Assembly: GCA_946186895.1 (NCBI GenBank)
Contig: CAMHOW010000020.1
Location: 1 to 38,915 of the forward strand
From: an uncultured Fibrobacter sp.
GTDB lineage: Bacteria; Fibrobacterota; Fibrobacteria; Fibrobacterales; Fibrobacteraceae
DNA length: 38,915 bases
Direction of reading: 5' to 3'
A program made the position numbers and the translations under genes. The notes beneath the pieces are model-generated. The model worked only from the letters and a program-made list of their open reading frames with translations, did no database searches and had not been told where the DNA came from. Positions 14,724 through 23,284 of this stretch are shown one piece after another (the first letter of the stretch is position 1; the number at the start of each line of letters is the position of its first letter).

Positions 14724-17030
14724 TTACCTTCTTCCGCTCTTGCCTCGGCCTCCACGACCTCGGGCCAGCTTTTCGCCATAGGCCTTGGGGCCCTTCGATT
14801 TGGAACTCTTGGCGCCCATAGTCTTGCGAGGCCTTTCCTTGCGGGCTCCGCGACCGTTCCGGATAAAGCTCGGTGCGTCTTCGTCAAAGTCGAAGTCATC
14901 GGGCTGGCTTACATAGCCTAGGGCCTCTGCAGCAGCGGCCCGGTCGGCGCGCTCGTGAACATCGCGATATCCGTCGCGGGATTCTCCCTGACGGCGGCGT
15001 TTCTTGGGTTCGGAGGAAAGCTTTTCCAGAATGCTGAAGTCTGCCTGGCCGCGAAGCGGGTCTACACGAAGCAGGCGAACCTTTACCTTATCGCCCCTGC
15101 GGAAGGTACGTCCGCTCTTTTTGCCAAAGGCAAGACCCTGGTCGGGGTTGAATACGTAGAAGTCGTCTCCGGCGATATCGCGGAAGCGTACCAGGCCTTC
15201 GGCGATGGGGTCGGGGATAGAAACGTAGATGCCCCATTCCTCGATGCCCGTGACATTGGCTTCGAAGTCATCGCCGATGCGATCCTTCAGAATCCAGCAA
15301 CTACAAACCTTGATGGAAATGCGTTCCACCTTCATGTTCTTGATTTCGTTGGCCGAAATCAAATCGCAAACTTCAATGATGTTTTCTGCACGTTCGGCGT
15401 TAATCTCGTCTCCCTTGCGGGCCAGTTCCCTATGGCACCAAAGGTCGGCGTAACGGCGGATGGGGCTGGTGAAGTGGCTGTAGTCCTGCCAGTTCAGGGC
15501 GAAGTGACCAAAGCTGTTGCTGTCGTAGTGGGCCTTTTGCATACTGCGCAAAATGCGGTTCATCAAGGTCTCGTCGTCGCCTGCACGCTTGACCAGGTGC
15601 TGGTACAGTTTGAAGGCGTCAGGGTTCAGGTTGGTGTCACCGCTGCGGGGCTTGCCCAGGTCGCGAAGCATCACGGGAGCGTCCTTGAACAAGTCGGGGT
15701 ACATGTAGTACAACTCCATGATGTCCTTGGTGTCGGGAGCCTCGTGGATACGGTAGATGCCCTGGAGCTTTCTCTTCTTGAGTTCCTTGGCGCAGCAGTT
15801 GTTGGCGATAAGCATGCACTCTTCCACCCAGGAGTTGCTTTCGTCGGTTTCGCGGGGCACAATCTGTACGGGTTCGCCGACCTCGTTGAACTTGCAGCCG
15901 TATTCGGTGCTCTTGAATTCCAGCAGGCCTTCCTTGGTGCGGTTCTTCTTTAGCAGGGCGGTGACTTCGGCCAGGGCCTTGATAGAATCGTCGCCCGCTT
16001 CCATCATCTTTACCGCTTCCTGGTAGGTGATGCCCTTCGAGATGTTCACCACGCTCCGGTGGAAATCCCAGCTGAGCACGTTGGCGTTCTTGTCCAGTTC
16101 CATCATGCAGGTGAAGGCGCAGCGGTCTACACCTTGGTGCAAGCTGCACACTCCGCTAGAAAGTTTTTCGGGGAGCATGGGCACGGCAGTCCAGGGCAGG
16201 TATTGTGTATAACTTCTTTCAAGTGCTTCTTCGTCCAGGTCAGAGCCTTCGGGTACGTAGTAGCTTACGTCGGCGATGTGCACGCCAAGCCTGTAGCCGT
16301 TTGCGGTACGTTCCACGCTGATGGCGTCGTCGTGGTCCATGGCGCCTTCGGGGTCAATGCACAGCACGTCCAGCTTGCGGTAGTCGGCGCGACCCTTGAA
16401 ATCCTTGGGACCGGGTTCCTTGATGCCTTCTACGAATTTCTTGATGGCGGGGGAGAAGTCCTTGGGCAGGTTGTTCTCGTCCATGAATTTCTGCTTTACC
16501 TCGGCCCAGGAAATGTTCATGGCTTCGGCGGTGCGGTCCACCTTGGCCAAGTAGCTGTGCTTGAGTTTCGGGTGGGGGTACAGCGTAAAGCTGATGGTCT
16601 CGCCCTCTTTGCCCGGCGCCTGCCGGCGGTGGGCCATCTCGTAAACTTTGCCCGTTTCCAGTTCGTGGACTTCCCAATCTTCGTCACCAATCTGGTGCAG
16701 GATTCCCCGCTTGATACGGGTCTCGTTTTCCTTGTCTTTTTGCCTGCGGCTGCGGGCTGCAGGCCTGCGGTTATCTTCGCCACCCTGTTCCGCGATTTTC
16801 TTGAAACGCTTCTCCCGCTTTTCTTCAAGGGTCTCACCATCGCCCAGCTGGTATTCCTTGTGACTGGTGCGCTTCAGCAGACCCCGCTCCACCATGTCGG
16901 CCAGCAGTTGCTTGAAGGCCATCTTCTGCTTTTTAGGGAGTCCCAGGGCGCCGCGGAGCTGGCTCCCTACCATGGGTTCGTCACGCAATATGGCGATAAT
17001 CTGTTCTTCGCTGGGTAAATGCTGAGCCAT
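14724..17030 (-). CDS. rnr: Ribonuclease R
   Basis: A 768-residue 3'-to-5' exoribonuclease of the RNB family that degrades structured RNAs and takes part in rRNA and mRNA quality control. Order of parts: winged-helix-like N terminus (about 1-65), basic linker, cold-shock-type domain, RNB catalytic domain with DPEGAMDHDDA at 226-236 (the Asp residues bind magnesium), an S1 RNA-binding domain (about 595-690) and a Lys/Arg/Gly-rich tail, as in RNase R. The start at 17030 has an excellent ribosome-binding site (AAAGGAGG) that overlaps the end of plsC; one base separates the genes. Confidence 0.95.
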   Translation of the reverse strand: MAQHLPSEEQIIAILRDEPMVGSQLRGALGLPKKQKMAFKQLLADMVERGLLKRTSHKEYQLGDGETLEEKREKRFKKIAEQGGEDNRRPAARSRRQKDKENETRIKRGILHQIGDEDWEVHELETGKVYEMAHRRQAPGKEGETISFTLYPHPKLKHSYLAKVDRTAEAMNISWAEVKQKFMDENNLPKDFSPAIKKFVEGIKEPGPKDFKGRADYRKLDVLCIDPEGAMDHDDAISVERTANGYRLGVHIADVSYYVPEGSDLDEEALERSYTQYLPWTAVPMLPEKLSSGVCSLHQGVDRCAFTCMMELDKNANVLSWDFHRSVVNISKGITYQEAVKMMEAGDDSIKALAEVTALLKKNRTKEGLLEFKSTEYGCKFNEVGEPVQIVPRETDESNSWVEECMLIANNCCAKELKKRKLQGIYRIHEAPDTKDIMELYYMYPDLFKDAPVMLRDLGKPRSGDTNLNPDAFKLYQHLVKRAGDDETLMNRILRSMQKAHYDSNSFGHFALNWQDYSHFTSPIRRYADLWCHRELARKGDEINAERAENIIEVCDLISANEIKNMKVERISIKVCSCWILKDRIGDDFEANVTGIEEWGIYVSIPDPIAEGLVRFRDIAGDDFYVFNPDQGLAFGKKSGRTFRRGDKVKVRLLRVDPLRGQADFSILEKLSSEPKKRRRQGESRDGYRDVHERADRAAAAEALGYVSQPDDFDFDEDAPSFIRNGRGARKERPRKTMGAKSSKSKGPKAYGEKLARGRGGRGKSGRR

Positions 17031-17031
17031 G

Positions 17032-17742
17032 CTAGGCCTCCTTTAAATCTTTTTCGATAATGTCGTGGATTTCGTCCCGAAGCTGGACCGCGGTCTTGTC
17101 CGCGTAACTCTCGCTAGCCTGTAGCGGGTGGACTATGATGCGGACTTCGCCGGGGTTCATGGCCCACTTGACCTTGGACAGGCATTTCCCTGTCCCGACG
17201 AGGGTAACGGGCACTAGAGGGAGCCCGTTTTCCTTGGCCATCTTGAAAATGCCGTTCTGGAACGGAAGCAGCTTTCCGTCGGTGCTGCGGTGTCCTTCGG
17301 GGAAAATGACGATGTTGTAATTGTGGTCAATGCGGTCCCGGATCAGTTTGCCCATGTCCGCATTTTGTCGCGGGTTCTTGTGCACGGGAATGCAGCCGAT
17401 GCTGTTGAGAACCCATCCAAAGATGGGAGCTTTCCAGAGGGCGGCCTTTGCCACGAAGGCGGCGTTCCCGATGGAGGGCCAGAAAACGGGAATGTCCAGA
17501 AAACTCATGTGGTTTGCCACGATGACAAATCCCTTGTCCTTGGGAATGTTTTCTGCTCCTTCTACCTTGACCTTGATACCGAACAGTTTAAAGAGAACGT
17601 ACTTGAAGTAGAAACTGCAGACATTGGTGATTTCGTTCTTGCGTCTGCAGAAAGTTCCCTTGTAAATAATGTAGGGTGTGCCGAGGATGATCATCCCGGA
17701 AAAAATGGTCAAGTAGAAAAGTACAGCGCGAATAAAAGCCAT
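17032..17742 (-). CDS. plsC: 1-acyl-sn-glycerol-3-phosphate acyltransferase
   Basis: Inner-membrane acyltransferase that makes phosphatidic acid from lysophosphatidic acid. Residues 5-28 form a membrane helix. The HX4D catalytic motif is NHMSFLD (His78, Asp83) and the substrate-binding motif FPEGHRSTDGKLLPF follows; both are complete in about 236 residues, a usual length. I chose ATG 17742 (MAFIRAV); a longer frame from 17772 adds ten residues but overlaps TATACATTAT, a probable -10 region. The 5' leader contains GGGAGAACGCTCCC, a small hairpin. Followed at one base by rnr. Confidence 0.93.
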   Translation of the reverse strand: MAFIRAVLFYLTIFSGMIILGTPYIIYKGTFCRRKNEITNVCSFYFKYVLFKLFGIKVKVEGAENIPKDKGFVIVANHMSFLDIPVFWPSIGNAAFVAKAALWKAPIFGWVLNSIGCIPVHKNPRQNADMGKLIRDRIDHNYNIVIFPEGHRSTDGKLLPFQNGIFKMAKENGLPLVPVTLVGTGKCLSKVKWAMNPGEVRIIVHPLQASESYADKTAVQLRDEIHDIIEKDLKEA

Positions 17743-17814
17743 AAAAAATCCAAATAGGGAGCGTTCTCCCATAATGTATATTTTTTATGGCGGACAAGCC
17801 ACTTTTTGGCGTTT

Positions 17815-18819
17815 TTACCGCTTAATTTTCCATTCCAAAGTTTCGCCTGCGGCCAGCGGGACCACCCCGTTTACGGTGGCGGGCACAGTCCAGGGCTCCT
17901 TGACGATTTCCACCTGCTTGGTGGTGCGGGGAACGCCGTAGAAGTCGGCCCCGAAACCGGCGATAAAATCCGGAAGTTTGTCCAGATGACCGGCCTTTTC
18001 GAATTCCTGCACAAGGAGAGGCAGGGCCACAGGAGCGCTATAGACGCCCGCCGCCCCGCACGGGCATTCCTTTTTGCCCAGCTGGTGCGGGGCGGAGTCC
18101 GTGCCGAGAAAGAACTTGGGGTTGCCGCTGAAAGCGGCTTCGCGAATAGCGGCACGGTCTTCCGGCCGCTTGGGCAGGGGCTTGCAAAAATGGTGCGGCC
18201 GGAGGGCGTCACCTACGATGTCGTCGAGAGTCATCATCAGGTGGTGCACCGTAATGGTGGCCGCTACGTTTGGCGAAAGCTTCTTGACCGCTTCTACGGA
18301 CTTTGCGGAACTCACGTGCTCGAAGACGATTTTCAGTTTCGGGAATTTTTCGGCCAGGGTCTCTACCCGCTTGATAAAGGCGGGTTCACGGTCCAGGCAG
18401 AACTCACCGGGTTCTTCGCCGTGGACACACAGCACCAGACCCAGCTTTTCCATCAAGGCCACCACAGGGAAAATCCCTTCGAAGTCGCTGATGCCGTCGG
18501 CACTGTTGGTCGTGACTCCTGCGGGGTAATACTTTCCGGCCACCACGCCTACGGCCATCATGTCTTTCAGGTCTTGCTCCGTGTAGTTCGGGTTCAGCTT
18601 GAAGGTCATGAGGGGTTCAAAGTCCGGGCGCACATCCTTTGCCGCCGCAAGAATTTCCTTCTTGTATTCGGCGATGGCCTTGGCGCTGGTCATGGCGGGA
18701 ACGGTGTTGGGCATGATGATGGCGCGACCAAACTGTGCGGCCAAATCCCGCACGTAGCTGGGCATCAAGTCGCCCTGCCGGAGGTGTGCATGAAAATCGT
18801 CGGGTAAGGGGAGGAGCAT
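17815..18819 (-). CDS. pyrC: Dihydroorotase (PyrC, class II)
   Basis: A 334-residue zinc enzyme that closes N-carbamoyl-L-aspartate to dihydroorotate in de novo pyrimidine synthesis. The metal motif DDFHAHLR (His10, His12) opens the protein, MPNTVPAMTS matches the substrate loop, and Lys96 in AGKYYPAGVTTNS is the expected carboxylated bridging residue. HVSS and the later FFLGTDSAPH supply further ligands. On the minus strand TACATT ends seven bases before the ATG, with no ribosome-binding site, fitting the leaderless pattern. The upstream gap carries heptamer repeats. Confidence 0.95.
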   Translation of the reverse strand: MLLPLPDDFHAHLRQGDLMPSYVRDLAAQFGRAIIMPNTVPAMTSAKAIAEYKKEILAAAKDVRPDFEPLMTFKLNPNYTEQDLKDMMAVGVVAGKYYPAGVTTNSADGISDFEGIFPVVALMEKLGLVLCVHGEEPGEFCLDREPAFIKRVETLAEKFPKLKIVFEHVSSAKSVEAVKKLSPNVAATITVHHLMMTLDDIVGDALRPHHFCKPLPKRPEDRAAIREAAFSGNPKFFLGTDSAPHQLGKKECPCGAAGVYSAPVALPLLVQEFEKAGHLDKLPDFIAGFGADFYGVPRTTKQVEIVKEPWTVPATVNGVVPLAAGETLEWKIKR

Positions 18820-18843
18820 GTGAGGGAATGTAGTAAAAAATAA

Positions 18844-18975
18844 TAGTTACTAGATACTAGTTACTAGTGTAGGTTGGTATCAAGATGCCAAATGTAAGGC
18901 GTTGTTAGAATCCCTAGTAACTAGCGAAGCGTAACTTGGAACTAGCCCGTAGGGCATAACTGCGACGAAGTCGCT
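18844..18975. repeat. Heptanucleotide array with inverted partner and small hairpins
   Basis: Three 7-base units close to TAGTTAC run from 18844 to 18864, with a partial fourth to 18868. CTAGTTACTAG at 18857-18867 has an exact inverted partner CTAGTAACTAG at 18914-18924. The stretch then holds tiny palindromes with three-base loops: GCCC-GTA-GGGC near 18945 and GCGAC-GAA-GTCGC at 18962-18974. It fills the gap between mlaF and pyrC, upstream of the pyrC start. Confidence 0.6.
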
Positions 18976-18979
18976 GGGG

Positions 18980-19795
18980 TTACCCGCTTGTCCGCAAGTC
19001 GCGGAACAGAACCTTTGAAATTTCGCTATCGGAGTTGAGCCAGTAGTCAAAACTATGGGGTTCGGTAAGAGTCTTCATGTAAAGGAAGCTCAGGTTGCAG
19101 CCCAGTTCCTTGGCTATCATCAGGTCGTGAGTGATGATGATGATGGAAGTCTTGAACAAGGTACGCATGTTGTCGATCAGGGGCAGCAGGTTTCGACGGT
19201 TGTAGTTGTCAAGCCCGGCCGTAGGTTCGTCCATCAAGAGGAGCATAGGGTCCATGGCCCAGCTGCGGGCAATGGCCACGCGCTTTTGCATACCCACGCT
19301 CAACTGGTGGGGGAACATGTTTGCACAGTCGCGAACACGCATCAGGTCCATGGCCATGTTGATTTTTTCTTCGATTTCTGCAGCAGACCCCTTCTTGTGA
19401 TAACGGAGCGGCAGTGCGATATTATCGCGCACTCGCAAGTTCGAAATCAGGGCCCCATTCTGGAACACCAGACCCACCTGGCGCTTAGCCACCTCTAGGG
19501 CGGTAAGTCGTTCTGGCGGGATATATTCGCCAAAGTAGAACACCTTGCCGGAATTGGGGCGGGCTAGTCCTGCAATCACGCGGAGCAGTGCACTCTTGCC
19601 CTGGCCAGAAGGTCCTCCAATGCAGAGGGTTTCGCCGCGCTTTAGAGAAAGATTCGCTCCCGAAATCAGTTCGGCTTCGCCATCGCTCTTTGCTATGTTG
19701 AAAAAGCCATAAGCACCGGGCTTCGAGAAAGCCGTACCGCTGAGTCCCCTATACGTGAGGTGTAAATCTTCTATGCGCAGCGCTTCGTCTTGCAT
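18980..19795 (-). CDS. MlaF-type ABC transporter ATPase (first of two in window)
   Basis: A 271-residue cytoplasmic ATPase of the MlaF/Ttg2A group, which powers phospholipid movement between inner and outer membranes. Walker A GPSGQGKS, Walker B LLLMDEPTAGLD and the switch His (ITHD) are intact; the signature reads LSVGMQKR where LSGGM is usual. An unusual insertion (about residues 15-45) precedes the Walker A region. It follows the partner permease gene by nine bases with a GAGGTGG ribosome-binding site, and ends the operon EAL/HDOD-recR-engB-mlaE-mlaF. No MCE-domain (MlaD) gene is in the window. Confidence 0.88.
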   Translation of the reverse strand: MQDEALRIEDLHLTYRGLSGTAFSKPGAYGFFNIAKSDGEAELISGANLSLKRGETLCIGGPSGQGKSALLRVIAGLARPNSGKVFYFGEYIPPERLTALEVAKRQVGLVFQNGALISNLRVRDNIALPLRYHKKGSAAEIEEKINMAMDLMRVRDCANMFPHQLSVGMQKRVAIARSWAMDPMLLLMDEPTAGLDNYNRRNLLPLIDNMRTLFKTSIIIITHDLMIAKELGCNLSFLYMKTLTEPHSFDYWLNSDSEISKVLFRDLRTSG

Positions 19796-19804
19796 TTTCC
19801 ACCT

Positions 19805-20686
19805 CTAGATAATTCTCGACAGTTCGTTGAAGTAATCGAAGAAATAGAACAGCGAAAGAACCACGTCAGCGCAAACGATATAAAGGAAAGACTTGATCAC
19901 GGAACGGGAGGTGGCCTTGGGCACCTGACGCACGTCGTGGGCGATGTCCAGGGCCTGGTAGCAGGCGTTGATGGTGATAATGCAACCGAACACCAAAGGC
20001 TTGAGCACGATAAGCACAAAGTCCATGATCGAGAGGGCCTTCAGAATCTCGGTACTCAGGTAGTCCCAGGTAAGCTGTAGGTTCAGGGCGTTCCCGGTCA
20101 GGAAAATGGCCGCCTTGGTAATGAGGAACCCGGCACCGATGGCACTACCGCTAAAGAAGATGGTCATGATGAGGGTGGCAATGGAGCCGCCAATCAGGCC
20201 GGGCATCACCAGGTAACGGATAGGGTCCACGCCCATGGTGGCCAGGGCGTCTACCTCGGAGTTGATCACCATGCTACCTACATAAGTCGTAAGAGAAGAT
20301 CCGCTTCGGCCTGCAATTAGGAATGCCGTTAAGATAGGACCCAGCTCACGGATGATCACCACCACAACAAGGTTACCCACCACGTCGTCAAAGCCCATCT
20401 TGCCCATGAGGGTCATGACTTCTACAATGACCACTGCACCGAAAAGGGTGGCCACGATAAACAGGATGGGGAAAATCTCTACGCCGGTAAAGAAGGTCTG
20501 CAAGATGATGTTACGGGAGTCGGCCTTGAAGCTCCTAGTCTTGGAGAATATAGAGGCGATAGCGCGGAAAAAAAGGCATACCTGCTGGCCCAGGGTGCGG
20601 GTCATAAAAAACATCCCCAGGTGGTGGAATAGCTTTCCTACCGGGGTCAGTCTCGAGGCGCCTACTCTTTCTCCTGCGTTCTCCAT
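19805..20686 (-). CDS. MlaE-type ABC transporter permease (first of two)
   Basis: A 293-residue inner-membrane permease of the MlaE family, with about five or six helices. The family core IRELGPILTAFLIAGRSGSSLTTYVGSM is followed by EVDALATMGVDPIRYLVMP. A hydrophilic N terminus of some 60 residues precedes the core. The ATG at 20686 follows the engB stop without any gap (TAG directly before ATG). Together with the following ATPase it would form a lipid-exporting or importing unit that needs a periplasmic MCE partner encoded elsewhere. Confidence 0.9.
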   Translation of the reverse strand: MENAGERVGASRLTPVGKLFHHLGMFFMTRTLGQQVCLFFRAIASIFSKTRSFKADSRNIILQTFFTGVEIFPILFIVATLFGAVVIVEVMTLMGKMGFDDVVGNLVVVVIIRELGPILTAFLIAGRSGSSLTTYVGSMVINSEVDALATMGVDPIRYLVMPGLIGGSIATLIMTIFFSGSAIGAGFLITKAAIFLTGNALNLQLTWDYLSTEILKALSIMDFVLIVLKPLVFGCIITINACYQALDIAHDVRQVPKATSRSVIKSFLYIVCADVVLSLFYFFDYFNELSRII

Positions 20687-21310
20687 CTACTTCTCTACCA
20701 GCTCGTTCCCGTTGACGGCTTTGAGAATCTCTTGCCAGAGATGGTCAAGGCCTGTCTTTTTCAGGGCGCTTACGGCCAGAGGTTTCGATTCCAGCCCCAT
20801 GCGTTCCTGGATGAGCTTCGTGTTCTTTGCAAACTCCGACTGGTTCACCTTGTCGCGCTTGCTTGCCACCACCAGCACGGGGCAGCCCGTGGCACGGATG
20901 CTTTCCACCGTCTCGATGTCGATGGCGGTTCCCCCGTGGCGGATATCTACCAGGTAGATAATTCCACGCAGGTCCTTGCACTTTTCCACGTACTCGCGGA
21001 TAAAGTCGCCCATCTCGTCGCGTTTCTGGATGCTGACTTTGGCGAAGCCCACTCCTGGTAAATCTACAAGAAAAAACTTGCCGTTGACTTTGAAGAAGTT
21101 CAATTCGCGGGTCTTTCCGGGGGTAGAACTGACCTTCACCAGGTTTTTCTGGCCCATGAGGGCGTTCATCAGGGAGGATTTGCCCACGTTGGAGCGCCCT
21201 AGGAACCCCACTTGGGGGAGCCTCTCTTCGGGGAGCCCCTTGAGGTTCACCGCCGCTTTCACGAATTCGGCGCTTGTAATTTCGATGGAGTCGAACTTTA
21301 CCGGGTTCAT
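20687..21310 (-). CDS. engB: Ribosome biogenesis GTP-binding protein EngB/YsxC
   Basis: A 207-residue small GTPase needed for assembly of the large ribosomal subunit. The G1 loop GRSNVGKSS (about 38-46), the TPGKTRELNFF switch, G3 DLPGVGFAKV, the family-typical YLVDIRHGG and G4 ASKRDKV are all present, so it should be active. Its ATG overlaps the recR stop by four bases (ATGA), and its own stop touches the mlaE ATG. Confidence 0.96.
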   Translation of the reverse strand: MNPVKFDSIEITSAEFVKAAVNLKGLPEERLPQVGFLGRSNVGKSSLMNALMGQKNLVKVSSTPGKTRELNFFKVNGKFFLVDLPGVGFAKVSIQKRDEMGDFIREYVEKCKDLRGIIYLVDIRHGGTAIDIETVESIRATGCPVLVVASKRDKVNQSEFAKNTKLIQERMGLESKPLAVSALKKTGLDHLWQEILKAVNGNELVEK

Positions 21311-21903
21311 AGGCTAACCCTCCCTTCGAAGGCTCGGAGCATGGTGACTTCGTCTACAAATTCCAGGTCAGATCCCATGGGAATTCCACGGGCCAGGCGG
21401 GTACGCTTTACGTTCACGCCAGCGAGCATGCGGTCGATCATCAGGGCCGTGCTGTCGGCTTCGGGGCTAGACCCTAGGGCCAGCACCAGCTCTTCGATCT
21501 GTTCTGCTTTGATGCGTTCCACCAGTTGAGGCAGATGGAGTTGTTCGGGACCAACTCCATCTAGGGGCGAAATCACACCACCCAGAACAAAGTAAAGTCC
21601 CTTGAAAATTCCGGAGCGTTCGAAGGGCAAAATATCAGAGCTCTTCTCCACCACGCAGATGGCCTTGGCGCCGCCTCGTTCGGTACAGATGGGGCACACG
21701 TCTTGGTCCGTAAAGCAAAAACACTTGGGGCAGGGGTGTACATTCTCTGCCGCTGCGGTCAAGGCCTGGGCGAACTGCTCCACGTCTTCTTTGGAGCGGG
21801 TCAGCACATGGTAGGCGAGCCTCCGGGCGGTCTTGCGGCCGATTCCGGGCAGGCTTGCGAACTCGCCGATCAGGTTTTCCAGGCTTTGTGGCTCAGCGTT
21901 CAT
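21307..21903 (-). CDS. recR: Recombination mediator protein RecR
   Basis: A 198-residue DNA-binding protein that works with RecO and RecF to load RecA on gapped DNA. Domains in order: helix-hairpin-helix (LASLPGIGRKTARRLA), four-Cys zinc finger (Cys58, Cys61, Cys70, Cys73), TOPRIM domain (AICVVEKSSDILPFERSG to LALGSSPEADSTALMI), and the RLARGIPMGSDLEFVDEVTM C terminus. Full family length. It overlaps the upstream EAL/HDOD gene by 11 bases and engB by four. Confidence 0.96.
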   Translation of the reverse strand: MNAEPQSLENLIGEFASLPGIGRKTARRLAYHVLTRSKEDVEQFAQALTAAAENVHPCPKCFCFTDQDVCPICTERGGAKAICVVEKSSDILPFERSGIFKGLYFVLGGVISPLDGVGPEQLHLPQLVERIKAEQIEELVLALGSSPEADSTALMIDRMLAGVNVKRTRLARGIPMGSDLEFVDEVTMLRAFEGRVSL

Positions 21904-23128
21904 GGGACCAGCTGTAGGCGTCGTAGACGCAACGGTTCAGTAGGTTGGTCGAAATCTTCAAATTTTTCAGCTGTTGGGCAATAGTGGTCTTGTCGTCTTG
22001 CTCCACCGCGTCGGCCAGGGTCAGCAGGTTGCCTAGCAGGCCCTTCCTATGCAGCAGGGCCTCGCGGATGTCATCGTCCATGGGGGAGACGTTCAAGATG
22101 TTTTCGAGGGGGGTGCCCACCAGGGCGTCTACGCGGCTGATAAGCCCCACCATGTAGGCCTTCGCCGGCAGGTCGTCGTCGGTGCCGCCGATAAAGCGGG
22201 TGATGATCTCCATAAAGCGGGCGCGGTGCGTTGCGTTCTGGAACAGGGGCGAACTCTGGGGCGTCTTGCCGAATTCGGGCCGGGCGTACAGAACGAGGGT
22301 GAGCCATTCCTGTATATGCCGGAGCCCCACCCAGGCGATGGCGTCGCGGACCTTCTCGATACGCTTGCTCACGTAACCCGCCTTGGAATTCACGAACTTC
22401 AAGAAGTTCTCGGCGATGTCGGGGTAAGTTTCCAGATTGGCGCTGGCCTCGTCTAAAGAGGGGTGGGTGCGCAGCAGGAACAAAAGCTTGATGATGGCTT
22501 CCGAAGTGGGGTCCAACTTTTTGCCGGTCACCAGTTCGGGCCTTGCAAAGTAGAAGCCCTGGAAAAAGTCGTAGCCCAGGTTAAAGCAGGTCTTGTAGGT
22601 GGCGGCGTCTTCCACCTTTTCGGCCAAGAGCTTGATGCCTTTTGCCTTGAAGAATTCCGCCGCCTGCTGCATGGCTTCGGTGCTGTTGTCCACCAGGTCC
22701 ATCTTCACGTAAGACACGTAGGGGAACAGGGGCTCAAAGCGGGTCAAGAATTCCTGGTTGAAGATAAAGTCGTCCAGGGCCAGCTCGAAACCACGTTCCT
22801 TGTAGTGGGATACCGCGTTCACCAGGGAGGCGTCAACCTCCACGTCTTCCAAAATCTCCAGCACGAACCACTTGGGATTCAACAGCTTGAAGATGTTGTC
22901 CAGGAGCATTTCCCGGTTGCAGTTCACAAAGGCCTTGTTTTCGCCGATGAGCCGCGGGAGCCCGATGTTGGTGAGAACGTTTTCCAGCACCTGGGCGGTA
23001 GCCAGGTTGTCGTTGGCAATAACGGCAGTATCGCTGTCCGGAGAATCGCGGAACAGCAGTTCGTAGGCGTAAATTTTACCCTCGCGGTCGAGGATAGGCT
23101 GTCGTGCTAGGTAAGCGAGAGAAAGCAT
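21893..23128 (-). CDS. EAL-HDOD signalling protein (YuxH-like)
   Basis: A 411-residue cytoplasmic protein combining an EAL-like domain (about 1-205) and an HDOD domain (about 210-400). The EAL part starts LARQPILDREGKIYAYELLFRDS, where ELL replaces EAL; the expected Asn (FVNCN), Glu (LEILED), Asp pair (LALDDF), Lys (VKMDL), Glu (LAEKVED) and Gln (FFQGFYFARP) are all there, though the DDFG loop reads DDFI. Proteins of this architecture usually act as regulators, and cyclic-di-GMP hydrolysis is uncertain. First gene of the recR-engB-mlaEF operon. A G-quadruplex-forming heptamer array lies directly before its start. Confidence 0.88.
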   Translation of the reverse strand: MLSLAYLARQPILDREGKIYAYELLFRDSPDSDTAVIANDNLATAQVLENVLTNIGLPRLIGENKAFVNCNREMLLDNIFKLLNPKWFVLEILEDVEVDASLVNAVSHYKERGFELALDDFIFNQEFLTRFEPLFPYVSYVKMDLVDNSTEAMQQAAEFFKAKGIKLLAEKVEDAATYKTCFNLGYDFFQGFYFARPELVTGKKLDPTSEAIIKLLFLLRTHPSLDEASANLETYPDIAENFLKFVNSKAGYVSKRIEKVRDAIAWVGLRHIQEWLTLVLYARPEFGKTPQSSPLFQNATHRARFMEIITRFIGGTDDDLPAKAYMVGLISRVDALVGTPLENILNVSPMDDDIREALLHRKGLLGNLLTLADAVEQDDKTTIAQQLKNLKISTNLLNRCVYDAYSWSHER

Positions 23129-23130
23129 TG

Positions 23131-23165
23131 GTTAGGGGTCAGGGGTTGTGGGGTATGGGGTCGGT
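23131..23165 (+). repeat. G-rich heptanucleotide array with canonical G-quadruplex motif
   Basis: Five 7-base units resembling GTTAGGG run from 23131 to 23165. They contain four GGGG runs at 23135-23138, 23142-23145, 23150-23153 and 23157-23160, with loops of 3, 4 and 3 bases, a textbook four-layer G-quadruplex pattern. The array lies two bases upstream of the EAL/HDOD ATG, so the G-rich strand is the template and the message leader would be C-rich. Confidence 0.7.
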
Positions 23166-23202
23166 CGCCCTATCGCGAGCTCAAGGGCTCCCTTTGAGGT
23201 GT

Positions 23203-23232
23203 GGGTGCTTTCACCCAAAGGTGCGTAGCACC
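23203..23232. repeat. Pair of small hairpins downstream of hisG
   Basis: GGGTG-CTTT-CACCC (23203-23216) is followed by GGTGC-GTA-GCACC (23220-23232), two adjacent perfect 5-bp hairpins. They lie in the 156-base gap between the hisG stop and the EAL/HDOD start, with no T run. They may protect or end the hisG transcript. Confidence 0.45.
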
Positions 23233-23284
23233 GTCCTCAGAGCGGAGCGAGCTCAAAGCGAGTTTACGAGCGACCTCATAGCTC

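Noticed and set aside
14955..18807. Long open frames on the plus strand opposite rnr and pyrC (14955-15953, 16059-17018, 17806-18807)
   Set aside because: They are antisense to well-recognised genes, have Val/Phe/Gly-heavy shadow composition and no start signals or family similarity.
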